This document shows positions 18,313 to 26,820 of a stretch of 64,000 nucleotides of DNA, one piece after another (within the stretch, counting starts at the first letter, position 1; each line of letters opens with the position of its first letter). The stretch lies in the NCBI RefSeq assembly GCF_004151105.1, contig NZ_PHRF01000027.1, positions 273,916 through 337,915 of the forward strand, written 5' to 3'. Made by a program: the position numbers and the translations under genes. Below the pieces are notes generated by a model that saw only the letters and a program-made list of their open reading frames with translations, made no database searches and was not told the origin of the DNA. This DNA comes from Streptomyces sp. L-9-10. GTDB taxonomy: Bacteria; Actinomycetota; Actinomycetes; Streptomycetales; Streptomycetaceae.

Positions 18313-20058
18313 ATGACACGCATACGCTCCGCAGTCACCGCCGTCGACCGCCGCTCCTTTCTCACCGCCACCGGAGCGGTCGGCGTCTCCGCCGGGATCG
18401 GGCTGGCGCTCGGCGCGGGCGGCGGTCCCGGGGAAGCGGCCGCCGCACCCGGAGTGACCGCCGCACCCTCCGTCCCCGGCCCCCGCGGCCCCGCCGCCCC
18501 GGCCACACCCATCCGTGCCGTCCCCGCCCGTACGACGCTGGAGACGGTGGCCGCGCCCCGCGACAGCGCCGCGGCCTTCCGGCGGCTCGGCGACGGTCCC
18601 GGCTGGCGCAGGGTCGTCCGCGAGTCGCTCGCGGCCCCGCGGCCCGGCCGCGCCCAGCGGCGTACCGTACTCAGCTCCTTCGTCCAGCTCACCGATCTGC
18701 ATCTGGTGGATGTCCAGCACCCGGTGCGCACCGAGTATCTGCGTTCGCAGCAGCTCTCGGGATGGCGGCCGCAGGAGGCGCTCACCGTCCCCGGGGCGGT
18801 GGCCCTGATCGAGCAGATCAACGCGCTGAAGGCCGGCCCCGCGACCGGGGCGCCGCTCTCCTTCGCCGTGACGACGGGCGACAACACCGACAACAACTCC
18901 CGGGCGGAACTGGACTGGTTCCTCACGGTGATGAGCGGTGGCCGTATCTCCCCCAACACCGGTGACCTCCAGCGTTACGAAGGGGTGCAGAACTCCGACG
19001 AGCGGCTGTTCTGGCACCCGGAGGACTCCCGCCGCGACACCGACAAGCGGCTCGGCTACCCCCGTATCGACGGGTTCCTCGCCGCCGCGATCCGGTCCGT
19101 GAACAGCCCGGGGCTGCGTATCCCGTGGTACTCGACCGTCGGCAATCACGACGGTCTGGCCAGCGGGGCGATGGCCGACCCGTCCGGCTTCCTCGCCGAG
19201 TTCGCCGTCGGTGCGAAGAAGCTGTACGGCATCCCCGACGCCGAGGCCAAGCAGCTGCTGAAGCTCCTCTCGAAGGGCGGGGACCCCAACGGGGAGAAGC
19301 TGATCGACCTGCTGCGCCGCTCGAAGCGCGCGATGCGGTCCATCACCGCGGATCCGCGCCGGGCGCCGTTCGGTCCCCGTGAGTATCTGACCGCGCACCT
19401 CGACCCGGAGCGGGCGGGCGCCGGTCCGGCCGGCCATGGCTACACCGCGGCCAATCTGGACGACGACACGCTCTACTACACATTCCCGATGGGCGAGAAC
19501 GTCACCGGCATCAGCCTCGACACCACCGACCGGGGCGGCCACTACACCGGTTCGCTCAACACCGCCCAGCTCACCTGGCTGAAGCGCAAGCTCGCGGAGC
19601 ACCGGGACGGATACGTCGTCATCTTCAGCCATCACAACAGCTGGACGATGACCAACACCCACCCGGACCCCGCCCACCCCGGCGAGGCCCGGCACAACGG
19701 CGACGAGGTGCTGGCACTGCTCAAGCGGAACCGCAATGTGCTGGCCTGGGTCAATGGCCACAGCCACCGCAACTCGATCCTTCCGCACGGCAGCTTCTGG
19801 GAGATCTCCACCGCCTCGCACATCGACTTCCCGCAGCTCGCCCGGGTCATCGAGATCACCGACAACGGGGACGGCACGCTGTCGCTGTTCACCACGCTGA
19901 TCGAGTCGGCGGCGCCGCACAGGACCGACTTCGAGGACCTCTCGCAGACCGGTCTCGCCGCCCTGTACCGCGAGCTGTCGCACAACGCGCCGGGGTCGAC
20001 CACCGCCCCGTCGGGCAAGTCCACGGACCGCAACACCGAGCTGCTGCTGAGCCGCTGA
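18313..20058 (+). CDS. Tat-exported TIGR03767-type metallophosphoesterase
   Basis: A 581-residue calcineurin-like phosphoesterase. The start at 18313 gives a twin-arginine signal (DRRSFLTATGAVG) followed by a Gly/Ala/Pro-rich stretch. Metal-binding motifs run in order: TDLHLVDVQHP (about 120), TTGDNTDNN, VGNHDG, IFSHHNSW and WVNGHSHRNS, the full set for a dinuclear metal centre. This set and length match the actinobacterial family TIGR03767, whose substrate is not known to me. Predicted to hydrolyse a phosphoester outside the membrane. PHO-box-like repeats upstream suggest phosphate control. A DUF4032 gene follows by 197 bases in the same direction. Confidence 0.88.
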   Translation: MTRIRSAVTAVDRRSFLTATGAVGVSAGIGLALGAGGGPGEAAAAPGVTAAPSVPGPRGPAAPATPIRAVPARTTLETVAAPRDSAAAFRRLGDGPGWRRVVRESLAAPRPGRAQRRTVLSSFVQLTDLHLVDVQHPVRTEYLRSQQLSGWRPQEALTVPGAVALIEQINALKAGPATGAPLSFAVTTGDNTDNNSRAELDWFLTVMSGGRISPNTGDLQRYEGVQNSDERLFWHPEDSRRDTDKRLGYPRIDGFLAAAIRSVNSPGLRIPWYSTVGNHDGLASGAMADPSGFLAEFAVGAKKLYGIPDAEAKQLLKLLSKGGDPNGEKLIDLLRRSKRAMRSITADPRRAPFGPREYLTAHLDPERAGAGPAGHGYTAANLDDDTLYYTFPMGENVTGISLDTTDRGGHYTGSLNTAQLTWLKRKLAEHRDGYVVIFSHHNSWTMTNTHPDPAHPGEARHNGDEVLALLKRNRNVLAWVNGHSHRNSILPHGSFWEISTASHIDFPQLARVIEITDNGDGTLSLFTTLIESAAPHRTDFEDLSQTGLAALYRELSHNAPGSTTAPSGKSTDRNTELLLSR

Positions 20059-20255
20059 CACCCCCGCCGCCGGCCCCGCCGACACCTCCGCCGACAGCCC
20101 CGGCCGCTGACGCCGCCCGGGAGACGACATCGCTCAGGAAGGGACGCACAGCCATCCACCACGGTCCTGCCTCCGACCGCGGCCACCGGACCCGGCACAC
20201 TGTCCGGGGCGGTTCCGGATCCGGTGCCCGCCCGACGACCGCCGTGGGAGGCACG

Positions 20256-21512
20256 ATGCCGCTGCAGATCAGCGCGACCAATCCGGAGCAGCCGGCCGTG
20301 CTGCTGGATCTGCCGTGGACCACTCCGCTCGACCAGTGGCCCGACGAGTGCCTGGTCGCGCTCCCGCGCGGTATCTCGCGCCATGTGGTGCGCTTCGCCT
20401 CGGCAGGGCCCGAGGTCGTGGCGGTCAAGGAGATATCGGAGCGCGGGGCGGTCCGCGAGTTCGGTCTGCTCCGCGATCTCCACCGCCTCGGGATCCCGGC
20501 CGTGGACCCGGTCGCGGTGGTGACCGGGCGCGTGGACGCGGACGGGGCGCCCCTGGAGCCGGCACTGATCACACGCCATCTCAAGGGGTCGCTGCCCTAT
20601 CGCTCGATGTTCGAGTCGACGATGCGGCCGACCACCGTGAAGCGGCTCATGGACGCGCTGGCCGTGCTGCTCGTACGACTGCATCTCGCCGGGTTCGCCT
20701 GGGGCGACTGCTCGCTGTCCAACGCGCTCTTCCGGCGGGACGCGGGCGCGTACGCCGCGTATCTGGTGGACGCCGAGACGGGGCAGATCCAGCAGAACCT
20801 GAGCCGGGGACAGCGCGATTACGACATCGAGCTGGCGCGGGTGAACATCGCCGGGGAACTGATGGACCTGGAGGCGTCGGGGGCGCTGCACCCTTCCGTC
20901 GACCCGGTGCCCTTCGGCGCGGCGATCGTCCAGCGGTACGAGGATCTCTGGCACGAGGTGACGCGCGAGTCCGTGTACCCGGTGGACAAGCGGCACTACA
21001 TCGACCGCCGGATCCGCCGGCTCAACGATCTGGGCTTCGATGTCGCGGAGATGCAGATCGAGCGCTCCCCGGTGGGCGACACCGTCACCTTCCTGCCGAA
21101 GGTCGTGGACGCGGGCCATCATCAGCGGCAGCTGCTGCGTCTGACCGGCCTGGACGCCGAGGAGAACCAGGCGCGCCGGCTGCTGAACGACCTGGAGAGC
21201 TGGATGGCCGGCGAGGAGGACTACGCGCCAGGCGATCCCCTGGGGGCGCGGCCCGAGGTCCTCGCGCACCGCTGGGTCCGCGATGTCTTCCGGCCGACCG
21301 TACGGGCCGTACCGCTGGAGGCGCGCGGCGAGATGGACGCGGCGCAGATCTACCACGAGGTGCTGGAGCACCGCTGGTATCTGTCGGAGGCGGCGGGGCG
21401 CGATGTCGGTCTGGAGGCGACGATCGCGGACTACCTCGTGAACGTACTGCCGCACTCGGTGAACGCGATGACGCCCCCGGGGGCGGAGACGACGGGCGGT
21501 CTCTCGCCCTGA
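20256..21512 (+). CDS. DUF4032 protein with kinase-like fold
   Basis: A 418-residue cytoplasmic protein. The ATG at 20256 (MPLQISAT) is chosen because GGGAGG lies 6-7 bases before it; an upstream GTG overlaps that site. The N-terminal half resembles lipopolysaccharide/APH-type kinases (VVAVKEISERGAVREFG for the ATP lysine, LHLAGFAWGDCSLSNALF for the catalytic loop, and YLVDAETGQ in place of DFG). The C-terminal half (from about 200) is the DUF4032 region. The GDCSLSN loop keeps the Asp and Asn of a working kinase. Substrate unknown. Confidence 0.82.
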   Translation: MPLQISATNPEQPAVLLDLPWTTPLDQWPDECLVALPRGISRHVVRFASAGPEVVAVKEISERGAVREFGLLRDLHRLGIPAVDPVAVVTGRVDADGAPLEPALITRHLKGSLPYRSMFESTMRPTTVKRLMDALAVLLVRLHLAGFAWGDCSLSNALFRRDAGAYAAYLVDAETGQIQQNLSRGQRDYDIELARVNIAGELMDLEASGALHPSVDPVPFGAAIVQRYEDLWHEVTRESVYPVDKRHYIDRRIRRLNDLGFDVAEMQIERSPVGDTVTFLPKVVDAGHHQRQLLRLTGLDAEENQARRLLNDLESWMAGEEDYAPGDPLGARPEVLAHRWVRDVFRPTVRAVPLEARGEMDAAQIYHEVLEHRWYLSEAAGRDVGLEATIADYLVNVLPHSVNAMTPPGAETTGGLSP

Positions 21513-21527
21513 CCCCGGGAGGCGGCC

Positions 21528-21600
21528 CTCCGGGAGACGGCGCCCGGGAAACGGGCGCTCCGGGAGACGGCGCCCCGGGAGAAGGCGCTCCGGCCCCGGG
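21528..21600. repeat. 30-base tandem repeat between convergent genes
   Basis: A 30-base unit beginning CTCCGGGAGACGGCGCC recurs at 21528, 21558 and, partly, 21588. It fills the gap between the stops of the DUF4032 gene and the srsC-like gene. Each unit can fold into GGCGCC/GGGCGC hairpins, so the array may act as a terminator for both. Confidence 0.7.
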
Positions 21601-21614
21601 TGCCGTATGCCCTC

Positions 21615-22640
21615 TCACTGGAGGGCGCGTACCGCCGCCGCGAAGACCGAGGGCATCCGGGCCGCCGCCGGGACGATCAGCCGGGCTCCCGCCGCGTGAC
21701 CGCTGACCCTCAGCAGCCCCTCCGTCAGCATCCGGTGGCGCCGGGACAGGGCGCGCCACCGCCGCTCGTACTCCTGCGGCCGGCCCGCGCGCAGACACCG
21801 GACGGCCGCCTCCGCCGAGGCCAGCGCGAGCGCGATGCCCTCGCCGGTGAGGGCGTCGACATACCCGGCCGCGTCGCCGACGAGCAGTACCCGGCCCGCG
21901 CTGCGGCGGCGTACCCGCTGGCGCAGGGGGCCCGCGCCGCGCACGGCGCCGACCGGCTCACCGTCCAGCAGCGGGAGCAGCCGGGGGAAGCGGGCCAGAT
22001 GGTCGTCGTAACCGCCCTTCACCGTGGTCAGTACGGCCACCCCGACCAGATCGTCCGCCACGGGTGTCACATAGGCCTCTCCCGCCCGCCCCGACGAGGA
22101 CCAGTGGACCTCGACGAAGTCCGTCCAGGGCTTCATGCGGTAGTGCCGCCGCTGCCCGTACCGCCGGGGCCGCCGGTCGGGGACGTCCAGACCGAGGCGG
22201 TGCCGTACGGGTGAGCGCAGCCCGTCGGCGGCGACCAGCCAGCGCGCCCGCAGCCCGCCCGCGGTCACGGAGTCCGCGTTCTGCTCCACCGCGCCGACCC
22301 GGCCGGTCACGGTTCTGACACCCGCCTCCGCGGCCCGTCGTGCCAGCGCGGCGTGGAGTTCCGTACGCCGTACCCCGAGCCCGGGTCCGTCGTCGAACGG
22401 GGCCTCGGCCCGGTGGGTGCCGCGGACGTAGCGGATGCCGCGCAGCGGATGGCCCGGGAGCGGGCCGAGGCCGAGGGCGGACAGCGCGCGTACGCCACGC
22501 GGCATCACGCCTTCGCCGCACGCCTTGTCGACAGGGGTGGAACGGGGTTCGATCACCACCGTCTCCAGCCCGGCCAGCGCGGCGTGGACCGCGGTGGCGA
22601 GCCCGGCGGGTCCGCCGCCCACCACCAGCAGATCGATCAC
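21615..22640 (-). CDS. srsC: FAD-dependent monooxygenase/reductase, SrsC-like
   Basis: A 341-residue flavoprotein of the PHBH/geranylgeranyl-reductase group. The GTG at 22640 overlaps the stop of the methyltransferase gene (GTGA) and puts the FAD motif DLLVVGGGPAGLATAVHAAL at residues 3-22. GVRRTELHAALARRA and VLLVGDAAGYVDALTGEGIALAL are the middle and late FAD-binding signatures. In Streptomyces griseus srsC encodes a flavin hydroxylase that acts on an alkylresorcinol after methylation; gene order PKS-methyltransferase-flavoprotein is the same here. The symbol is by context and family, not alignment. It could also be a prenyl reductase acting with the UbiA protein. Confidence 0.75.
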   Translation of the reverse strand: MIDLLVVGGGPAGLATAVHAALAGLETVVIEPRSTPVDKACGEGVMPRGVRALSALGLGPLPGHPLRGIRYVRGTHRAEAPFDDGPGLGVRRTELHAALARRAAEAGVRTVTGRVGAVEQNADSVTAGGLRARWLVAADGLRSPVRHRLGLDVPDRRPRRYGQRRHYRMKPWTDFVEVHWSSSGRAGEAYVTPVADDLVGVAVLTTVKGGYDDHLARFPRLLPLLDGEPVGAVRGAGPLRQRVRRRSAGRVLLVGDAAGYVDALTGEGIALALASAEAAVRCLRAGRPQEYERRWRALSRRHRMLTEGLLRVSGHAAGARLIVPAAARMPSVFAAAVRALQ

Positions 22641-23161
22641 GGCCGGGCGCCGGCGGCGGCCGACTCCAGCGCGCGGTTCTCGCACCGTATCCGGATCGTC
22701 AGCAGTACCGCGTTGAACGCGGTGAACAGCAGCGCGGTGATCCAGGCGCCGTGGACGAGCGGCAGCGCGATCCCTTCCGCCGCCACCGCCACATAGTTGG
22801 GGTGCCGCAGCAGCCGGTACGGGCCGCCGGTCACCAGCGGAAGTCCCGGCACGACCAGTACCCGGGTGTTCCAGCGCGGGCCGAGCGTACGGATGCACCA
22901 CCAGCGCAGCGCCTGCGCGGCCAGCACGACGGCGGCCATCGGCCAGCCGAGCGCCGGGTCGAACGGCCGGTCTGCCAGCCACACTTCCGCGAGACAGCCG
23001 AGCAGCAGCAGGGTGTGCAGCGCGACCATCGGCGGGTAGTGCCCGCGCCCCCGCTCGACGGCGCCGCGCGCCAGACTCCAGCGGGCGTTGCGCCGGGCGA
23101 CGACGAGTTCGGCGACGCGCTCCGCGCCCACGGCCAGTACCAGCGCGGTGTACCAGATCAT
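22637..23161 (-). CDS. srsB: Isoprenylcysteine-methyltransferase-family O-methyltransferase, SrsB-like
   Basis: A 174-residue integral membrane protein with about four or five helices. The C-terminal signature GGPYRLLRHPNYVAVAAEG and the ending IRIRCENRALES are those of the ICMT family, whose members methylate lipid-soluble substrates with S-adenosylmethionine. In S. griseus the equivalent SrsB O-methylates alkylresorcinol. Start at 23161 (MIWYTALVL) is chosen because the upstream frame overlaps the PKS gene and has no family similarity. Its stop overlaps the srsC-like start (GTGA), so the two are translationally coupled. Confidence 0.8.
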   Translation of the reverse strand: MIWYTALVLAVGAERVAELVVARRNARWSLARGAVERGRGHYPPMVALHTLLLLGCLAEVWLADRPFDPALGWPMAAVVLAAQALRWWCIRTLGPRWNTRVLVVPGLPLVTGGPYRLLRHPNYVAVAAEGIALPLVHGAWITALLFTAFNAVLLTIRIRCENRALESAAAGARP

Positions 23162-23217
23162 GTCTCCCCGTCCCTCTGTCTCTTCTCCCCTGTACCTCTC
23201 CGCCGACGCCGCCGGCC

Positions 23218-24270
23218 CTACCAGCGGAGCAGCACGAGCTCGGAGCAGAATCCGGGCCCCATCGCCAGCAGCAGCCCGTGGGTACCGGGCGGTGGCGGGC
23301 GCTCGGCGAGCGTGTCGCGCAGCACGTGCAGTACGGAGGAGGACGACAGATTCCCGACCGCCGCCAGCGAACGCCAGGTCATGTCGAGGGCGTCGGCGGG
23401 CAGTCGCAGGACCTCTTCGACGGCTTCCAGCACCTTCGGCCCGCCGGGGTGGCACACCCACGCGGTGATGTCCTCGCGCGTCAGTCCGTTGGAGGCGAGG
23501 AATCCGTCGACGTCCGCGGCGAGGTTCTTGCGGACCAGATCCGGAACGCTCGCGTCCAGGACGATACGGAACCCGGAGCCCGTGATGTCCCAGCCCATCG
23601 CCTGCTCGGTGTCCGGGTAGAGCCGGCTGCGCGTGTCGACGACGACGGGGCCGGTGGCCCGGCGCCCGGGGCCGCAGGCGACGACGGCCGCGGCGCCGTC
23701 CCCGAAGAGCGCGGTCGCGACGAGATTGGCGGACGAGACGTCGTCACGCTGGAAGGTGAGCGAGCACAGCTCGACCGAGAGGAGGACGGCCACTTCGTCG
23801 GGACGTCCGAGCAGATAGTCGTGCAGCCGGGCGATGCCTGCCGCTCCCGCCACGCAGCCGAGCCCGAAGACCGGCACCCTCTTCACGTCGGAGCGCAGTC
23901 CGAGCCGTCCGACGAGGCGCGCGTCCACGGACGGCGCCGCGATACCCGTCACCGAGGTGAACATCAGCAGATCGACATCGCGCGGGGAGAGCCCCGCCGC
24001 GTCCAGCGCCCGGCCGACCGTCTCGGCTCCGAGCGGCACGGCTCCGGCGATGAAGGCGTCGTTCACCGCCCCGAAGTCCTTGAGACCGTCGTACTGGTCG
24101 AGGGGGAGGGCCGTGTGGCGCGTCTCCACGCGCGCGCCGCGGTGCAGCCGGTCGAGTACCTGCCGGTCGGCACCTGCGGGCAGACAGGTCCTGGCGACCA
24201 TGTCCGTGATCTCGTGCTGGGGGTACCGATGCGGAGCCAGGGCTCCATGGACGGCTGCGATGCGAGTCAT
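23218..24270 (-). CDS. srsA: Type III polyketide synthase, SrsA-like
   Basis: A 350-residue chalcone-synthase-superfamily enzyme with the full catalytic triad: Cys139 (VFGLGCVAGA), His274 (WVCHPGGP) and Asn307 (AVGNLSSSS). It condenses malonyl-CoA units onto an acyl starter. The neighbours (ICMT-type methyltransferase and flavoprotein, same strand and order as srsABC) point to a long-chain alkylresorcinol or alkylpyrone synthase making phenolic lipids, not the 1,3,6,8-tetrahydroxynaphthalene synthase RppA, which is usually beside a cytochrome P450. ATG 24270 (MTRIAAVHG) is chosen because the preceding codons are not conserved-looking. Product identity is inferred. Confidence 0.87.
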   Translation of the reverse strand: MTRIAAVHGALAPHRYPQHEITDMVARTCLPAGADRQVLDRLHRGARVETRHTALPLDQYDGLKDFGAVNDAFIAGAVPLGAETVGRALDAAGLSPRDVDLLMFTSVTGIAAPSVDARLVGRLGLRSDVKRVPVFGLGCVAGAAGIARLHDYLLGRPDEVAVLLSVELCSLTFQRDDVSSANLVATALFGDGAAAVVACGPGRRATGPVVVDTRSRLYPDTEQAMGWDITGSGFRIVLDASVPDLVRKNLAADVDGFLASNGLTREDITAWVCHPGGPKVLEAVEEVLRLPADALDMTWRSLAAVGNLSSSSVLHVLRDTLAERPPPPGTHGLLLAMGPGFCSELVLLRW

Positions 24271-24459
24271 CTGCGGTCCGGGGTCGGAGGGGGCGGCTGA
24301 TGTGCCATCCCTGCCCCCGCTCGGTCGTGCCACACACGAAGTCGCCTGTACGGCCCCTCAGGACCGGTTGTACGACCGCGCTGTGACGGGCCGTCCGGCG
24401 GCCCGAGGTGCGGGCGTGACGGACCGGCCGCTGTCGGCGGTGCTGCTTACGATGGACGC

Positions 24460-25350
24460 GTGGACGCCATCGACCAGCCGGGAAGCATCGTCCGTACACC
24501 ACTCGGCGAGGCTCCGGCCGGATGGCCGCGCCGGGCGGCCCGGCTGCTGGGCGCGTTGCTGGGCGCGTGCCATCCGGGGCCCACGGTCGCGGTGACGCTG
24601 CTGGTCGCGGGGTTCGCGGTGGCCGCCGGGCAGGACGCGTCCGGCTGTCTGCTGGTGACCGCCGCCGTCCTGACGGGGCAGTTGTCGGTCGGCTGGAGCA
24701 ATGACGCCGTCGACGCGGCGCGGGACACCGCGGCCGGACGCCGCGCCAAGCCCGTGGTGGACGGGGCCGTCGGCGCGCGTACCGTACGGGCCGCGGCGCT
24801 GACGGCGCTGGTTCTGTGCGTTCCGCTGTCGCTGGCGTACGGCGCGCTCGCGGGCGTGGTGCATCTCGTGGGGGTGGCCGCGGCCTGGCTGTACAACGTC
24901 CGGCTGAAGTCGACGGTGCTGTCGTGGCTGCCGTACGCGATCGGGTTCGCTTCCCTGCCCGCCTTCGTGACGCTCGGTCTGCCGGGGCAGCCCCGGCCCG
25001 CCTGGTGGATCGTCACCGCCGCGGCGCTGGTGGGGGTCGGGGCGCATCTCGGCAATGTGCTGCCGGACATCGAGGCGGATCTCGCGCTGGGGGTACGGGG
25101 CTGGCCGCAGCGGCTGGGGCCGGCCGCCGTGCGGCTGCTCCTGCCGGCCCCGCTGGTGGCGGCGACGGTCCTTCTCGCGCTCGGCGGAGCGGGCGTGGTC
25201 GGTGCGGTCGCCGTCGCCGTGGCGCTGATCACGGCGGTCGGCGGCTCGCTGCTGGGCCGCCGCCGCCCCAAGGTGCCGTTCCTCGCGGCGATCGTGGTCG
25301 CGGGTGTCGATGTCGCGCTGCTGCTGTGGCGGGGGGCCGCGCTCGGCTGA
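24460..25350 (+). CDS. UbiA-family membrane prenyltransferase
   Basis: A 296-residue membrane protein with about eight or nine helices. The two Asp-rich motifs of UbiA enzymes are visible: NDAVDAARD (about 85-93) and the second, DIEADLALG (about 206-214). These bind the Mg2+-diphosphate of an isoprenyl donor. GTG start at 24460. It is transcribed divergently from the srsABC-like operon, 189 bases apart, so it may prenylate the phenolic lipid or supply a quinone. Alternatively it belongs to a menaquinone-like pathway or is a stand-alone SCO-type UbiA homologue. Confidence 0.85.
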   Translation: MDAIDQPGSIVRTPLGEAPAGWPRRAARLLGALLGACHPGPTVAVTLLVAGFAVAAGQDASGCLLVTAAVLTGQLSVGWSNDAVDAARDTAAGRRAKPVVDGAVGARTVRAAALTALVLCVPLSLAYGALAGVVHLVGVAAAWLYNVRLKSTVLSWLPYAIGFASLPAFVTLGLPGQPRPAWWIVTAAALVGVGAHLGNVLPDIEADLALGVRGWPQRLGPAAVRLLLPAPLVAATVLLALGGAGVVGAVAVAVALITAVGGSLLGRRRPKVPFLAAIVVAGVDVALLLWRGAALG

Positions 25351-25374
25351 CCCGGGGCCCGCCGGGGTGCGGCG

Positions 25375-26115
25375 TCAGCCGGAGACGCCGAGCCTCTCGC
25401 GGAGGAAGGTGATCGTGCGCTCCCAGGCGAGCTGGGCGGAGGTGGCGTGGTATGCCTCGGGGCGGCCGTCGTTGAAGAAGGCGTGGCCCGCCCCCGGGTA
25501 GAGATGGATGACCGGAACGATCCCGGACTGGGACTCGATCGCGGTACGCAGTTCCCCGAGGCTCGACGGCGGAACGGTGTCGTCGTCCCCACCGTAGTGG
25601 CCGAGGATCTCGGCCTTGAGGTTCGAGAAGTCGGGGACACCGTCCCGGTTGACGCCGTAGAACGGCACGGCCGCGGAGACCCGCTGGTCCTTCGCGGCGA
25701 GACTGAGCACGAATCCGCCGCCCATGCAGAAGCCGACCGTGCCGATCGTTTCGCCGTCCGTCTCGGGCCGCGCGAGCAGATAGTCGACGGCTCCGGAGAG
25801 CAGGTCGACGCCCCGCTCGGTGGGCAGGTCGCCCATCATGCGCAGCGCCTCGCCGGAGTCGTGGGCGACCCGGCCGCCGTACAGATCCGGGGCGAGGGCG
25901 ACGAAGCCCGCCCGTGCGAAGCGGTCGGCGATGTCCTTGATGTGGGCGGTCAGGCCCCACCACTCCTGGATGACGATGACGCCGGGGCCGTGTCCGGCGG
26001 GCGGTACGGCGAGATATCCGTACGCGGTCGTTCCCGCGCTCGGGAACGAGACGTTCTGCAGGGTGGATTCGGTGGGCGCGGTGGAGTCGTCGGAGTCGGT
26101 CGGCTCGGTGGCCAT
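25375..26115 (-). CDS. Dienelactone hydrolase family protein
   Basis: A 246-residue alpha/beta-hydrolase. The nucleophile is cysteine in GFCMGGG (about 125), as in true dienelactone hydrolases; the acid is in GHYGGDDD and the histidine in GAGHAFF. QEWWGLTAHIKDIADRFA is the family's N-terminal signature. Predicted to open dienelactones or similar esters from aromatic breakdown. ATG 26115 follows GGGAG at about 10 bases; longer upstream starts are less likely. It converges with the UbiA gene at a 24-base gap and is divergent from terB. Confidence 0.87.
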   Translation of the reverse strand: MATEPTDSDDSTAPTESTLQNVSFPSAGTTAYGYLAVPPAGHGPGVIVIQEWWGLTAHIKDIADRFARAGFVALAPDLYGGRVAHDSGEALRMMGDLPTERGVDLLSGAVDYLLARPETDGETIGTVGFCMGGGFVLSLAAKDQRVSAAVPFYGVNRDGVPDFSNLKAEILGHYGGDDDTVPPSSLGELRTAIESQSGIVPVIHLYPGAGHAFFNDGRPEAYHATSAQLAWERTITFLRERLGVSG

Positions 26116-26295
26116 GGCAGGTGCTCCCAGCTCTGGTGTGCGGTGACGGAACGACATCGAGATCGTATGAAACACGGGCGTGCGGAGGGCGCGCGCCTCT
26201 CCGGGCCACACCCGGGTACACACGACGGGCACGCCGCGCCGGTCTCGCGCGTTGTCGGAGTGGCTCTGTGTGACACCTGAGGAGAGATGACGGAA

Positions 26296-26751
26296 ATGGC
26301 CCTGTGGGACCGGTTCAAGGAATCCGCCGCGACGATGCAGACGCAGCTCATGGCGAAGAAGAACGACCTCAAGAGCGGCTCGTTCCGCGACGCGAGCATG
26401 GCGATGTGCGCTCTGGTCGCCGCGGCCGACGGCTCCGTCGACCCCGCCGAACGCCAGCGGGTCGCCTCGTTGATCGCCACCAATGAGGTACTGCGGAACT
26501 TCCCCGCGGACGACCTCCAGCGCCGCTTCGACGGCTATCTCAACCAGCTGACCGCCGACTTCGCGTTCGGCAAGGTGGGCGTGCTCCAGGAGGTGGGCAA
26601 GGCCAGGAAGAAGCCGGACGAGGCACGGGCCGTCATCCAGATCGGCATCGTCATCGGCGGCGCCGACGGCGACTTCGACAAGACGGAACAGGCCGTGGTC
26701 CGCGAAGCCTGCTTCGCACTCGACCTGCCGCCGCACGAGTTCGACCTCTGA
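26296..26751 (+). CDS. TerB-family protein, copy 1
   Basis: A 151-residue cytoplasmic helical protein of the tellurite-resistance TerB family, with the acidic metal-binding motifs ADGSVDPAER (about 46-55) and GGADGDFDKTE (about 125-135). The start at 26296 (MALWDRF) fits AGGAGA spacing and equals the length and start of its paralogue at 41.6 kb, to which it is close to 80% identical by eye. TerB acts with TerC/TerD proteins at the membrane in stress and phage-defence-related functions. Here it stands alone. GGGTAC at 26214 could be a SigB-type -10 element. Ends in a hairpin. Confidence 0.88.
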   Translation: MALWDRFKESAATMQTQLMAKKNDLKSGSFRDASMAMCALVAAADGSVDPAERQRVASLIATNEVLRNFPADDLQRRFDGYLNQLTADFAFGKVGVLQEVGKARKKPDEARAVIQIGIVIGGADGDFDKTEQAVVREACFALDLPPHEFDL

Positions 26752-26777
26752 GCGGACCGTCCGGCCGGACACGCACG

Positions 26778-26802
26778 GGGCGGTGGCCGACGGCCACCGC
26801 CC
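26778..26802. terminator. Hairpin between terB copy 1 and acyltransferase
   Basis: GGGCGGTGGCCG (26778-26789) and its exact inverse (26791-26802) lie between two converging genes. Confidence 0.75.
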
Positions 26803-26820
26803 GCGTCGTATCTCCTGGCC

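Noticed and set aside
21528..21600. Considered as a CRISPR-like repeat array.
   Set aside because: Repeats are contiguous without spacers and only about 2.5 copies; no cas genes in the window.
26214..26219. GGGTAC before terB copy 1 as a SigB promoter.
   Set aside because: The six-base match with a weak -35 is too little to list alone; mentioned only as a possibility in the gene entry.
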